DNA from: Palsa-504 sp963789225
GTDB lineage: Bacteria > Actinomycetota > Actinomycetes > Streptosporangiales > Streptosporangiaceae
DNA length: 64,000 nucleotides
Assembly (NCBI GenBank): GCA_963789225.1
Contig: CAWBKD010000004.1
Span: 44,986-108,985 of the forward strand
Direction of reading: 5' to 3'
Shown: positions 9,257 to 18,478 of the stretch, piece after piece
Position numbering within the stretch: position 1 is the stretch's first letter
How the letters are laid out: each line of letters begins with the position of its first letter
Program-made: the position numbers and the translations under genes
The notes under the pieces: model-generated
The model's database searches: none
Told to the model about the DNA's origin: nothing
The model's input: the letters and a program-made list of their open reading frames with translations, nothing else

Positions 9257-10753
9257 TCACCCTGGCCGCTCGCGTTCCGTCGCGCAGGACGTAGGTCTGG
9301 CTGGACCCGACGATGAGCAGGCACTGCATGTCAACCTGCCCCGGGTCAAGGTCGCCGAGCGTGGTGACGGTGACCTGCTGGTCGGGCGTGCCGACGGCCC
9401 GGCCGACCACCACCGGCGTGTGCGGGGACCGGTGGGCCAGCAGCAGGCTGCGGGCGTCGGCGAGCTGCTGGCGCCGCGAGACGGACGCCGGGTTGTAGAT
9501 GGCGATCGCGAAGTCGCCGGCCGCCGCCGCCTCGAGCCGCCGGGCGATGACCTCCCAGGGCTTGAGGCGATCCGACAGAGACAGCACCACGTAGTCGTGG
9601 CCCAGCGGGGCGCCGGCCTGGCTGGCGACGGCCTGCGCGGCGGTGATCCCGGGCACGACGTCGACCGCCACGTCCGCGAACCGCTCGTGGCTGGCGGCGG
9701 CCTCGAGCACGACCGAGGCCATGGCGAACACGCCCGGGTCACCGGAGGAGACCACGGCGACCCGGCGGCCTTGCCGGGCCAGGTCGAGCGCGAACTCGGC
9801 CCGCTGTGCCTCGGCCCGGTTGTCGCTGCCGTGCCGCCGCTGCCTCGGGTTGGGCGGGACCCGGTCGACGTAGGGCCCGTACCCGACGATGTCGTCCGCG
9901 GCGGCCAGGACGGCCATCGCCTGCGGCGTGAGCCAGTCGCGCCCGGCCGGCCCAGGCCCACCACGTCTACCCGCCCGGGTTGGTCCGCGCGGCCGGAGTG
10001 CGCCTGGTCGACGGGCCGGTCGGTCGCCTGGCTCCCGGGGACGATGATGATCGACATGTACGGGACGGCCGACGGGTCGACGTCTCCGGCGGGCTCGATG
10101 AGCTGCTGCGCGCCGCCGGACGCGCGCTCAACGTAGTACGCCTGCGGGAGGCGTCCCGATTCCTTCAGCGCCTGCAAGACGTCGGCGTAGCTGCGGCTGA
10201 TCTTCATGATCGCGGCCGCCCCGGTGCCGCTCAGCCGCCGGGTGAGCTCGTCGCGCCCGAGCGTGCCCGGCAGCACGGTCAGCACGTCGTCGCCCTCCAC
10301 CAGCGGCGTCGCCAGCGCCGCGGACGCGGCGCTCACCGAGGTGATGCCGGGGACGATCTCGGTGCGGAAGCTGCTGCTTATCCGCTTGTGCATGTGCATG
10401 TAGCTGCTGTAGAAGAGCGGGTCCCCCTCGGCCAGCAGGACCACGTCGCGCCCCGCTGCGAGATGCGCCATGAGCCGGGCCGCAGCCCGCTCGTAGAACT
10501 CCTCGATCGCCGCCTCGTACCCGCCCGGATGCTGCACGGGTTCGGTCGTGACCGGGTACACGAGCTGTTCCTCGATCTGGTCGCCGCGCAGGTAGGGCGC
10601 GGCGATCGAGCGCGCGATCGACCGCCCGTGGCGGGCGGAGTGGTAGGCGACGACGTCGGCCGCGCCGATGATGCGTGCCGCCTTCACGGTGACCAGCTCG
10701 GGGTCGCCGGGCCCGAGCCCGACGCCGTACAGCACCCCGGCCGTCGTGTTCAT
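9231..10753 (-). CDS. cobIJ: Fused precorrin-2 C20- / precorrin-3B C17-methyltransferase CobIJ, frame-disrupted
   Basis: The first half is CobI (YGVGLGPGDPELVTVKA, then LLAEGDPLFYSSYMHMH and VPGITSVSAASAA). After a linker the second half is CobJ (DIVGYGPYVDRV, VVSSGDPGVFAMA, DVVPGITAAQAVAS, FAIAIYNPASVSR). CobI adds the C20 methyl group and CobJ contracts the ring while methylating C17. Such CobI-CobJ fusions are common in actinobacteria. The two halves are in different frames: at 9944-9952 the CobJ opening VDVVGLG continues as PAGRDWLTPQ only if one C is added to the GGCCGGCC run. The ATG at 10753 overlaps the cobH stop. Confidence 0.9.
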
Positions 10754-11376
10754 TCGGCCTCGGACGCGATCGCGTTTACGGCGGCGGCGGTCATCGCGCT
10801 GCCTCCCCGGCGCCCGTGCACCACGAGGTGCTCCAGGCCGGACTCCGCCAGGGCCTGCTTCGACTCCGCGGCGCCGACGAAGCCGACCGGGATGCCGATC
10901 ACCGCCGCCGGCCGCGGGCCGGCCTGGCCGGTGAGCTCCAGCAGGCGGAACAGCGCGGTCGGGGCGTTGCCGATCGCCACCACGGCCCCGTCCAGTTGGT
11001 CGGCCCACAGGTCGACGGCCGCGGCCGAGCGCGTCGTCCCCAGGCGCGTGGCGAGCGCGGCGGTGGCCGGGTCGCCCAGGGTGCAGACGACCTCGTTGCG
11101 GGCGGGCAGCCGCGACCGGGTAATCCCGGCGGCGACCATGTGCGCGTCGCACAGGACGGGCGCGCCGCCCCGCAGCGCCGCCCGCGCGTGCGCGACCACG
11201 CCGTCGCTGTAGGCGACGTCGCGGGGGAGATCCGTCATGCCGCAGGCGTGGATCATCCGGACGACGACCTGCGCCACGTCGGCCGGGAAACGGTCCAGTT
11301 CCGCCTCGGCCCGGATGGTCGCGAAGGAGCGGCGGTAGATCTCGGCGCCGTCGCGGACGTAGTCAAACCCCGGCAA
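10750..11376 (-). CDS. cobH: Precorrin-8X methylmutase CobH
   Basis: CobH shifts a methyl group from C11 to C12 to make hydrogenobyrinic acid. The 208-residue protein contains the conserved MIHACGMTDL with the catalytic His, LCDAHMVAAGI, AIGNAPTALFRLLEL and the GIPVGFVGAAESK motif. Length is normal. It overlaps cobG upstream by 14 bases and cobIJ downstream in an ATGA junction, so cobG-cobH-cobIJ form one coupled operon. Confidence 0.97.
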   Translation of the reverse strand: MPGFDYVRDGAEIYRRSFATIRAEAELDRFPADVAQVVVRMIHACGMTDLPRDVAYSDGVVAHARAALRGGAPVLCDAHMVAAGITRSRLPARNEVVCTLGDPATAALATRLGTTRSAAAVDLWADQLDGAVVAIGNAPTALFRLLELTGQAGPRPAAVIGIPVGFVGAAESKQALAESGLEHLVVHGRRGGSAMTAAAVNAIASEAE

Positions 11377-12541
11377 CCTGGTACCCCTGGCTCGTGGCGG
11401 TCACGTCGATCTGGGTGGCCGCGGGCCGACCGCAGTGCCGGGCACATCCGCTGACGTGCACGATCCGGTCCGGCCACCGCGCGGCGAACTCCGCCGCATC
11501 GGCCTGCACGTCAGCCAGCGCGCTCGCGCACCCCGGCTTCCCGGCGCACGCGGTTAGGCGCAGCCACGGCGAGGCGGGGTTCACGCCGAACCCGAGGTGC
11601 GCGGCTTCGGCCAGCGTCCGGGCCGCGTCGGAAAGATCCGGGACCACGACGCTGCGCCACGGGGTGATCCGCGCCGGGCGGCCCGTGACCTGGCCGGCGA
11701 GCCAGGTCAGCTGGGCGGAGGTGAGGCGCCCGAGCGGAGCGAGCAGAACGGCAGCGGTGCCGTCGGGCCCGACGAGGCCCACGGGCCGGCTGAGCGCCCG
11801 CGAACCAGCAGCGGTCACTTGCGGGGCAGCGGTCACTTGCGGGGCCGCGGCGAGCCGCAGGCTTGCGGCGACCACGGCGCGGACGCGCTCGTCCCCGTCG
11901 GTCAGGTCGGCGATGCGCCACGCCGTGCCGCCCTGGGCCGCCGCCTCGTCCAGGAACGCCTCGGCACACGCCAGCATCGCGGCCAGGACCCCATCCTCCG
12001 AGGCTAGGGTCGCCAGCCCGTTGACCACGGTGCCGTCCGGCCCGACCCGGGCGGTCACGTCGGCCCCCAGGCCGGCCACGTCGCCGCGCCCGTCGTCCAC
12101 CGCGAACAGGAACCGGCCGGGCAATTCCGCCAGCCGGGGCCGGGCGCACAGCGCGACGTCGAGGGCCCAGACGATCCCGGTCAGGTCGGGCCCGCCGTCC
12201 AGGCCGGCCAGCGGCGAGGCGAGCACGTTGCGGACCCGGTCGTGGCTCAGCGACGGCAACAGCCCCGCCTGGGTGAGCTCCTCGGTGAGCGGACCGGCGG
12301 CCACCGGTGCCAGCGCACGTAGCTGCACGTTCCCCCGGGAGGTCAGCTCCACCCGGCCGTCGCCGAACTCGCCCGCCAGCCGCGCCAGCACCCGCATCTG
12401 CCCGGCGCCGATCAGCCCGCCTGGCAGCCGGATCCGCGCCAGGTACCCGTCGACCGCCTCGGCCAGGCGCAGCACCCCAGGGCACCGGTCGGCCGCGGCA
12501 TGGCCGACCGCGGAGCGGTCGGCAGAGCTGGTCGCGGGCAC
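11363..12541 (-). CDS. cobG: Precorrin-3B synthase CobG
   Basis: CobG is the oxygen-requiring hydroxylase/lactone-forming enzyme of the aerobic pathway and resembles sulfite reductases. The 392-residue protein has a ferredoxin-like repeat with ELTSRGNVQLRAL. Its C-terminal [4Fe-4S]/sirohaem-type cysteine motif is ACAGKPGCASA followed by HVSGCARHCGRP. A short in-frame tandem duplication (APQVTA twice, around 11815-11855) lies in the variable middle linker and should be tolerated. First gene of its operon. I found no cobalamin riboswitch in the 280 bases upstream. Confidence 0.94.
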   Translation of the reverse strand: MPATSSADRSAVGHAAADRCPGVLRLAEAVDGYLARIRLPGGLIGAGQMRVLARLAGEFGDGRVELTSRGNVQLRALAPVAAGPLTEELTQAGLLPSLSHDRVRNVLASPLAGLDGGPDLTGIVWALDVALCARPRLAELPGRFLFAVDDGRGDVAGLGADVTARVGPDGTVVNGLATLASEDGVLAAMLACAEAFLDEAAAQGGTAWRIADLTDGDERVRAVVAASLRLAAAPQVTAAPQVTAAGSRALSRPVGLVGPDGTAAVLLAPLGRLTSAQLTWLAGQVTGRPARITPWRSVVVPDLSDAARTLAEAAHLGFGVNPASPWLRLTACAGKPGCASALADVQADAAEFAARWPDRIVHVSGCARHCGRPAATQIDVTATSQGYQVAGV

Positions 12542-12825
12542 GCGCGGATTCTACGCCGTCGCGCGGAAGCCCGTCCGCTGAGCGGACCTGGGACACTAGC
12601 CGCCCGCCGCCGTAGATCACCTGGAAGCCCCACCCGTATCGCCAGCCCCAGTTATCGCTAAAGATTTCGTCAATGCAGCGAATCGGAGCAAGATCGGTGG
12701 CAAGCAGCCATCCGATCCCTGGTCGTGCGGCCGCCGGGGGCCGGAGCCAGATGGGCTCTTTTCTCAGCTTCTCCTCATCCAGCAGATGGCAGGATGGGGC
12801 ACAGCCGTGCGGCACGGGAGGCGAG
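12542..12825. other. Divergent intergenic region between cobG and the SDR gene
   Basis: This 284-base stretch must hold the promoters for cobG (minus) and the SDR gene (plus). It has a lower GC patch around 12640-12680. An open minus-strand reading frame with tryptophan-rich residues runs through it, but I see no start signal or family match. No cobalamin riboswitch core is present. A ribosome-binding GGGAGGCGAG precedes the SDR start. Confidence 0.5.
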
Positions 12826-13578
12826 ATGGGCGTATTGGTCGGCAAGGGCGCGCTGGTGACCGGCGGGTCGCGCGGGATAGGCCGGGCGATCGTGAAGCGT
12901 CTGGCGGCCGACGGCGCCGACGTGGTGTTCAGCTTCATCGCCGATGAGGCAGCCGCGCAGCGCGTGGTCGGCGAGGTCGCCAAGGGCGGGGGGAAGGCGT
13001 TCGCGCTGCGGGCCGATCAGGGAGACCTGAACGATGTGCGGCGCCTGTTCGACGAGGCGCGGGAACGGCTTGATGGCCTAGACATCGTGGTCATCAACGC
13101 CGCGTCCCTCACTACCGGTGTGCCGGTCGCGATCGATGACGTGACCGAGGACCTGTACGACCGGTTCATGGCGGTGAATGAGAAGGGCCCGTTCTTTATC
13201 ATCCAGTACGCGGGCCGGGCCCTGCGAGACGGCGGCCGGATCATCACCATCTCCACGCTCAACACCCGCCTGCATCCGCCGGGCGGTGCGCTTTACACCG
13301 GTGCCAAGGGCGCGGTGGAGCACTTCACGGCGGTGGCGGCGCTGGAGTTCGGCGGGCGCGGGATAACGGTGAACGCCGTTTCGCCAGGTGCCACGGAGAC
13401 GGAAGGGCTGCGAGCCGCGAACCCGGGCGAGACGTTCGAGGACGACGTGGCCCAGACCGCGCTCAAGCGGCTCGGGCAGCCGCAGGACATCGCCGCCGTC
13501 GTGGCCTTGCTGGCCAGCCCCGATTCCGCCTGGATCACCGGCCAGGTCCTACGGGCCGATGGCGGCTTCCTACCCTGA
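12826..13578 (+). CDS. SDR family NAD(P)-dependent oxidoreductase (FabG-like)
   Basis: The 250-residue classical short-chain dehydrogenase has the cofactor motif TGGSRGIG at 12-19, an INAAS version of the NNAG motif, a catalytic Ser in the ISTLN region, and YTGAK carrying the Tyr and Lys pair. The C-terminal GQVLRADGGF is typical. The ATG at 12826 follows a good GGGAGG site; the frame extends further upstream without homology. Substrate is unknown. The residue pattern would fit a 3-oxoacyl reductase-like or aldehyde/ketone reductase. No clear link to cobalamin synthesis. Confidence 0.9.
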   Translation: MGVLVGKGALVTGGSRGIGRAIVKRLAADGADVVFSFIADEAAAQRVVGEVAKGGGKAFALRADQGDLNDVRRLFDEARERLDGLDIVVINAASLTTGVPVAIDDVTEDLYDRFMAVNEKGPFFIIQYAGRALRDGGRIITISTLNTRLHPPGGALYTGAKGAVEHFTAVAALEFGGRGITVNAVSPGATETEGLRAANPGETFEDDVAQTALKRLGQPQDIAAVVALLASPDSAWITGQVLRADGGFLP

Positions 13579-13651
13579 CCTCGCACTGCCGCCGTCGTCC
13601 GTCTCCTAGCTGGCGTCGCCGGCGGCGAGGTTGACGCGGTAACGATGCGGT

Positions 13652-13683
13652 TCACAGAAAATGTGTTACTGTGAGACTGTGAG
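13652..13683 (+). promoter_or_regulatory. Candidate autoregulatory operator of the vapBC pair
   Basis: TCACAG (13652-13657) and CTGTGA (13669-13674) form an inverted repeat, and a second CTGTGA follows at 13678-13683, overlapping the antitoxin start. VapB-type antitoxins usually bind such repeats at their own promoter. Function here is inferred from position and symmetry only. Confidence 0.45.
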
Positions 13684-13918
13684 GAACATCACGGTCTCTG
13701 TTCCCGATGGTGTCTATCGCAATGCCAGGATCGCCGCCGCGCAACGCGACACCTCAGTGAGCGCGCTGGTCGTCGCCTACCTTGAGCAACTGTCGGGACG
13801 GATGGATGAGTTCGCCAGGCTCGAGGCGCTGCAGCGCGAGGTCCAGGCCGGGATCAGCCAGTTCCGCGCCAGCGGTGGGCTAAGCCGCGACGAGGTGCAC
13901 GATCGTGCGGTTCGTTGA
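13679..13918 (+). CDS. VapB-like antitoxin (ribbon-helix-helix type)
   Basis: The 79-residue protein begins RNITVSVPDGVYRNARIAAAQ, a beta strand plus helix pattern of ribbon-helix-helix DNA-binding domains. A second helix (TSVSALVVAYLEQLS) and an acidic/amphipathic C-terminal tail suited to binding the toxin follow. GTG 13679 is preferred; an ATG six codons upstream (13661) is possible but inside the operator repeat. Its stop overlaps the PIN toxin start by 14 bases, the usual coupling for a toxin-antitoxin pair. Confidence 0.85.
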   Translation: MRNITVSVPDGVYRNARIAAAQRDTSVSALVVAYLEQLSGRMDEFARLEALQREVQAGISQFRASGGLSRDEVHDRAVR

Positions 13919-14312
13919 CACCAACATCCTGCTTTACGCGATCTCCCGCGATCCGCTAGAGCAGGACAAGGCCAAGCGCGCTAACGACATCCTGGCTGAG
14001 CGCGACCTGGCGCTATCAGTGCAGGTACTTCAGGAGTTCTATGTCCAGGCGACCCGCGCAAGTCGCCCGGATGCCATCGGCCACCAGCAAGCGGTCCTGC
14101 TCATCGAGTCGTTCCGCCGCTTCCCTGTGCAGGACATCACGAGCGGGATCATGATGGCGGCCCTGGACGCCCGTCAGCGCTTCCAGCTCTCATACTGGGA
14201 TGCCGCGATCATCGAGGCATCCCGCGCGATGGGGTGTGCGCAGGTCCTGTCCGAAGACCTCAGCGACGGCCAGGATTATGGCGGCGTCCAGATCGCCAAT
14301 CCGTTCCGCTGA
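13905..14312 (+). CDS. VapC-like PIN-domain ribonuclease toxin
   Basis: The 135-residue PIN domain carries the acidic metal-binding residues in order: Asp5 in FVDTNILLY, Glu in VLQEFYV, Asp in SYWDAAII and a late Asp in SEDLSDGQ. VapC toxins cut structured RNA such as tRNA and are neutralised by the VapB partner encoded just upstream. Start is GTG. The pair sits between cobalamin genes without an obvious link and may be a stabilising module or a transferred cassette. Confidence 0.93.
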   Translation: MRFVDTNILLYAISRDPLEQDKAKRANDILAERDLALSVQVLQEFYVQATRASRPDAIGHQQAVLLIESFRRFPVQDITSGIMMAALDARQRFQLSYWDAAIIEASRAMGCAQVLSEDLSDGQDYGGVQIANPFR

Positions 14313-14428
14313 GAACCCCTAAACACGGTCGGCCGGCCCGGCTCGCCTGACGCCACATAGAATTGGCGGCCCTCGGGCAGCGGGCCCGGAAGCTACGCAA
14401 GGCAAGCGGACCCTGGACTGGAGTTACC

Positions 14429-17400
14429 GTGATCGTCCTGCTCTCCACCTCGGACACCGACCTGTTGTCGGCCCGGGCCAGCCGGGCCGGCTACCGGCTG
14501 GCCAACCCGGCCCGGCTCGAGGTCGAGGAGCTGCCGTCCCTGCTGGATGACGCGACCGCCGTCGTCGTCCGCCTCCTCGGCGGACGCCAGGCCTGGCCGG
14601 ACGGGCTGGACGCCGTCGCGGCGTCGGGCGTGCCGATGATCGTGCTCGGCGGTGAGGCGACCCCCGACGCCGAGCTCATGGCGCTGTCGACCGTGGCGGG
14701 CGGCGTGGTCGCCGAGGCGCACGCCTACCTGGCGCACGGCGGGCCGGAGAACCTGCGCCAGCTCGCGCGGTTCCTGTCGGACGCGATCACGCTCACCGGG
14801 ATGGGGTTCGACCCGCCCGCAGCCACGCCGACGTGGGGCATCCTCGAACGGCCGGCCACGCCGACCAAGGACGGCGACGCCCCAGTCGTCGGCATCCTGT
14901 ACTACCGCGCGCATCACGTGGCGGGAAACACCGGCTTCGTACACGCCCTCGCCGACGCCGTCGAGGCGGCCGGAGGACGGCCGCTCCCGGTGTTCTGCTC
15001 CTCGCTGCGCACGGCCGAACCCGCGCTGATCGACGCCCTGCGCCCCGCGGACGTGATCGTCGTCACCGTGCTCGCGGCCGGCGGGCTGGTGCCGGCCACC
15101 GCAGGCGCGGGCGGCGCCGACGAGAACTGGGACGTCGGCGCGCTGGCCAGCCTGGACGTCCCGATCCTGCAGGGCCTGTGCCTGACCTCGTCGCGGTCCC
15201 AGTGGGCCGAGAGCGACCAGGGGCTGACCCCGCTGGACGCCGCCACCCAGGTCGCGATCCCCGAGTTCGACGGCCGGCTGATCACGGTGCCCTTCTCGTT
15301 CAAGGAAGTGGGGCCGGACGGCCTGACCAGCTACGTCACCGATCCGGAGCGCGCCGCGCGGGTGGCAGGCATCGCCGTCAAGCACGCCAGGCTGCGGCAC
15401 GTCCCAGCCCAGCAGCGGCGCATCGTGATCATGCTCTCGGCCTACCCGACCAAGCATGCGCGCATCGGCAACGCGGTCGGGCTGGACAGCCCCGCCTCGG
15501 TCGTGCGGCTGCTCGCCGCGATGGCGAAGGCCGGCTACGAAATAGGCGGAGACGAACTCCCGGGCGTAGCCAACGGGGACGGCGACGCCCTGATCCACGC
15601 GATCATCGCCGCTGGCGGCCAGGACGAGAACTGGCTCACCGAGGAGCAGGTAGCGGGCAACCCGGTCAGGATCAGTGCCGCCGACTACCTGGCCTGGTTC
15701 GCCACCCTGGACGCCGACCTCCAAAACGCCGTCGTCAAGCACTGGGGTCCGCCGCCCGGCGAGCTCTTCGTCGACCGCAGCCAGAACCCCGACGGCGAGA
15801 TCGTGCTGGCCGCGCTGCGGGCCGGGAACGTCGTGGTCATGGTGCAGCCGCCCCGCGGGTTCGGCTCGAACCCGGTCGCGATCTACCACGACCCCGACCT
15901 GCCGCCGAGTCATCACTACCTGGCCGCGTACCACTGGCTGCGGGATCAGTTCGCGGCGCACGCCGTCGTCCACGTCGGCAAGCACGGGAACCTGGAGTGG
16001 CTGCCGGGCAAGACGTCCGGGCTGTCGGCCGGCTGCGCCGCCGACGCCGCCATCGGTGACATCCCGCTCGTCTACCCGTTCCTCATCAACGACCCAGGCG
16101 AGGGCACCCAGGCCAAACGCCGCGCCCACGCCACCCTGATCGGTCATCTCGTCCCGCCCATGGCCCGCGCCGAGAGCTACGGCGACATCGCGCGCCTAGA
16201 ACAGCTGATGGACGAGCACGCGCAGATCGCGGCGCTGGACCCGGCCAAGCTCCCCGCCATCCGCGCCCAGATCTGGACCCTGATCCAGGCCGCCAAGCTC
16301 GACCACGACCTGGGGCTGGACGACCGCCCGCACGACACGGAGTTCGACGACTTCCTGCTGCACGTGGACGGCTGGCTCTGCGAGATCAAGGACGCCCAGA
16401 TCAGGGGCGGGCTGCACGTGCTCGGAGCAGCGCCTGCCGGCGCAGCCCGGGTCGACCTGGTCCTGGCCATCTTGCGGGCCAGGCAGATGTGGGGCGGGCA
16501 GGCCCAGGCCCTGCCCGGCCTGCGCGAGGCGCTCGGTCACGTCGAGCGCTCCGGCGATCGCACGGACACGGACGCCATGGAGGCCCGGGCCCGGGCGCTC
16601 GTTGAGGCCATGGAACACGCCGGCTGGGACCCGGCCGCGATCCCAGAGGTCGTCACCGCCACCCTGGGCAGCGAGAACGAGCCGGTCACCGACGTGCTCA
16701 CGTTCGCCGCCACCGAGGTGGTGCCACGGCTCGCGGAGACCACGGACGAGATCGGCCGCACCCTGCACGCGCTCGACGGCGGGTTCGTCCCGGCCGGGCC
16801 GAGCGGCTCACCGCTGCGCGGGCTGGTAAACGTGCTGCCGACCGGGCGCAACTTCTACTCGGTCGACCCGCGCGCAGTCCCGTCGCGGCTCGCCTGGGAG
16901 ACCGGCCAGGCGATGGCGGACTCGCTGCTCGAGCGGTACCTGGCCGACACCGGGACCTACCCCGACTCGGTCGGCCTGTCCGTCTGGGGTACCGCCAGCA
17001 TGCGGACCTCGGGCGACGACGTGGCCGAGGTCCTCGCGCTGCTCGGCGTACGGCCGCTCTGGGACGAGGCATCCCGCCGGATGACGGGGCTTGAGCCGAT
17101 CCCCCTTGACGAGCTAAGAAGGCCCCGGATCGACGTGACCATAAGGATCAGCGGCTTCTTCCGGGACGCGTTCCCGCACGTGGTGACGGCCCTGGATGAC
17201 GCCGTTCGGCTGGTGGCCGGGCTCGACGAGCCGGACGAGGCGAACTTCGTCCGCGCCCACGCCCAGGCCGACCTGGCCGCGCACGGCGACGAGCGCCGCG
17301 CCACCACGCGGATCTTCGGGTCCAGGCCGGGCGCGTACGGAGCCGGGCTGCTGCCGGTGATCGACGCGCGGAACTGGCGCGACGACGCCGACCTCGCCGA

Positions 17401-18025
17401 GGTCTACGCCGTGTGGGGCGGCTTCGCCTACGGCCGGGGCCTCGACGGCAAACCAGCGCGCGACGACATGGAGCGCGCGTACGGGCGGATCGCGGTGGCG
17501 GCGCACAACACCGACACCCTCGAGCACGACATCGCCGACTCCGACGACTACTTCCAGTACCACGGGGGGATGATCGCGACCGTCCGGGCGCTCACCGGCC
17601 GGGCCCCGCGCGCCTACATCGGCGATTCCACCCGCCCGGATACCGTCCGCACCCGGTCGCTGACCGAGGAGACCGCCCGCGTGTTCCGCGCCCGGGTCGT
17701 GAACCCGCGGTGGATCGAGGCGATGAAGCGGCACGGGTACAAGGGCGCGTTCGAGCTCGCCGCCACCGTGGACTACCTGTTCGGCTACGACGCGACCGCG
17801 GGCGTGGTCGAGGACTGGATGTACGAGAAGCTGGCGGAGACGTACGTCCGCGATCCGGGGATGCGCGAGTTCTTCGGCCGGTCCAACCCCTGGGCCCTGC
17901 ACGGCATCGCCGAGCGGCTGCTCGAGGCGGCCGACCGCAAACTCTGGGATGCCCCAGACCCCGACACGCTGGCCGCGCTGCGGCAGGCCTACCTGGACAC
18001 CGAGGGCGAGCTCGAGGGCCGCTGA
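14429..18025 (+). CDS. cobN: Cobaltochelatase subunit CobN
   Basis: This is the large, substrate-binding subunit of the aerobic cobaltochelatase, which inserts Co2+ into hydrogenobyrinic acid a,c-diamide. The protein is about 1,198 residues, full length. It contains CobN/magnesium chelatase H motifs such as HVGKHGNLEWLPGK, YPFLINDPGEGTQAKRR, the SVWGTASMRTSGDD segment, and C-terminal DYLFGYDATAGVVEDWMYE. I chose GTG 14429, after a GGAG site, because homology (VIVLLSTSDTDLLSARA) starts there; the frame is open a further 22 codons upstream. It works with the ChlI/ChlD-type subunit at 3.6-5.5 kb. Confidence 0.97.
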   Translation: MIVLLSTSDTDLLSARASRAGYRLANPARLEVEELPSLLDDATAVVVRLLGGRQAWPDGLDAVAASGVPMIVLGGEATPDAELMALSTVAGGVVAEAHAYLAHGGPENLRQLARFLSDAITLTGMGFDPPAATPTWGILERPATPTKDGDAPVVGILYYRAHHVAGNTGFVHALADAVEAAGGRPLPVFCSSLRTAEPALIDALRPADVIVVTVLAAGGLVPATAGAGGADENWDVGALASLDVPILQGLCLTSSRSQWAESDQGLTPLDAATQVAIPEFDGRLITVPFSFKEVGPDGLTSYVTDPERAARVAGIAVKHARLRHVPAQQRRIVIMLSAYPTKHARIGNAVGLDSPASVVRLLAAMAKAGYEIGGDELPGVANGDGDALIHAIIAAGGQDENWLTEEQVAGNPVRISAADYLAWFATLDADLQNAVVKHWGPPPGELFVDRSQNPDGEIVLAALRAGNVVVMVQPPRGFGSNPVAIYHDPDLPPSHHYLAAYHWLRDQFAAHAVVHVGKHGNLEWLPGKTSGLSAGCAADAAIGDIPLVYPFLINDPGEGTQAKRRAHATLIGHLVPPMARAESYGDIARLEQLMDEHAQIAALDPAKLPAIRAQIWTLIQAAKLDHDLGLDDRPHDTEFDDFLLHVDGWLCEIKDAQIRGGLHVLGAAPAGAARVDLVLAILRARQMWGGQAQALPGLREALGHVERSGDRTDTDAMEARARALVEAMEHAGWDPAAIPEVVTATLGSENEPVTDVLTFAATEVVPRLAETTDEIGRTLHALDGGFVPAGPSGSPLRGLVNVLPTGRNFYSVDPRAVPSRLAWETGQAMADSLLERYLADTGTYPDSVGLSVWGTASMRTSGDDVAEVLALLGVRPLWDEASRRMTGLEPIPLDELRRPRIDVTIRISGFFRDAFPHVVTALDDAVRLVAGLDEPDEANFVRAHAQADLAAHGDERRATTRIFGSRPGAYGAGLLPVIDARNWRDDADLAEVYAVWGGFAYGRGLDGKPARDDMERAYGRIAVAAHNTDTLEHDIADSDDYFQYHGGMIATVRALTGRAPRAYIGDSTRPDTVRTRSLTEETARVFRARVVNPRWIEAMKRHGYKGAFELAATVDYLFGYDATAGVVEDWMYEKLAETYVRDPGMREFFGRSNPWALHGIAERLLEAADRKLWDAPDPDTLAALRQAYLDTEGELEGR

Positions 18026-18063
18026 ACCCTCCGCCGCGCGGCCCGCAAACGGAAGTGAAATAG

Positions 18064-18447
18064 TTGTGGACCGTGCACCTGCTCCCTGCGGAACGGTCCG
18101 GTCACCGGATCATCGACGGCGAACGCGTGTGCCAGGCGATCGCCGCCATCAGCCCGCCCGAGGCCGTCCAGGCCCACGCGAAGACCTTCGCCGTCCTGGG
18201 CGACCCGACCAGGCTCACCCTGCTGATCGCGATCAAGGCGGCCGGGCCCATCAGCGTGTCGGACCTCGCGGCGGCCACCGGACTGAACGACACGACCGTG
18301 TCCCAGACGCTGCGCTACTTGCGCGCCGCCGAGGTGGTCTGCGCCGAGCGGGACGGGCGGGTCATCCGTTACCGGCTCGCCGACGGGCCGGTCGCGGGCC
18401 TGCTCCCGGGCCGTACGGAGCACTTGACGCTCCGCTCGGAGCCGTGA
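18064..18447 (+). CDS. ArsR/SmtB-family transcriptional regulator
   Basis: A 127-residue winged helix protein. The core reads FAVLGDPTRLTLLIAI, then the recognition helix region VSDLAAATGLNDTTVSQTLRYL and the wing RDGRVIRYRLAD. It carries two cysteines (GERVCQAI and AEVVCAERD) and several histidines at both ends, so metal sensing is plausible, but no known site pattern is clear. It lies 38 bases after cobN and is probably co-transcribed. The first codon is an apparent TTG at 18064; the start is uncertain. A cobalt or zinc response linked to cobN is a reasonable inference. Confidence 0.85.
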   Translation: MWTVHLLPAERSGHRIIDGERVCQAIAAISPPEAVQAHAKTFAVLGDPTRLTLLIAIKAAGPISVSDLAAATGLNDTTVSQTLRYLRAAEVVCAERDGRVIRYRLADGPVAGLLPGRTEHLTLRSEP

Positions 18448-18478
18448 ATGACTTGCGGTAGTCCCGGGAGGAGCCCTC

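Noticed and set aside
9944..9952. Programmed frameshift as the explanation for cobIJ (and cobL, cobF)
   Set aside because: No slippery heptamer with a downstream structure is evident, the three shifts differ in direction, and they fall at plain C/G runs. Indel error or decay is simpler.
12542..12825. Third cobalamin riboswitch before cobG
   Set aside because: The conserved core and B12 box are absent on either strand.
11511..12983. 490-codon minus-strand frame over cobG and its leader
   Set aside because: Inside cobG it is out of frame and Arg-rich. The tryptophan-rich stretch in the leader looked protein-like but has no start or match.
14313..14428. Riboswitch or small gene before cobN
   Set aside because: Only GC-rich spacer and a GGAG site; no conserved core and no convincing frame.
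14393..16147. 584-codon minus-strand frame inside cobN
   Set aside because: Antisense shadow of a well-defined gene; no start signal or family.
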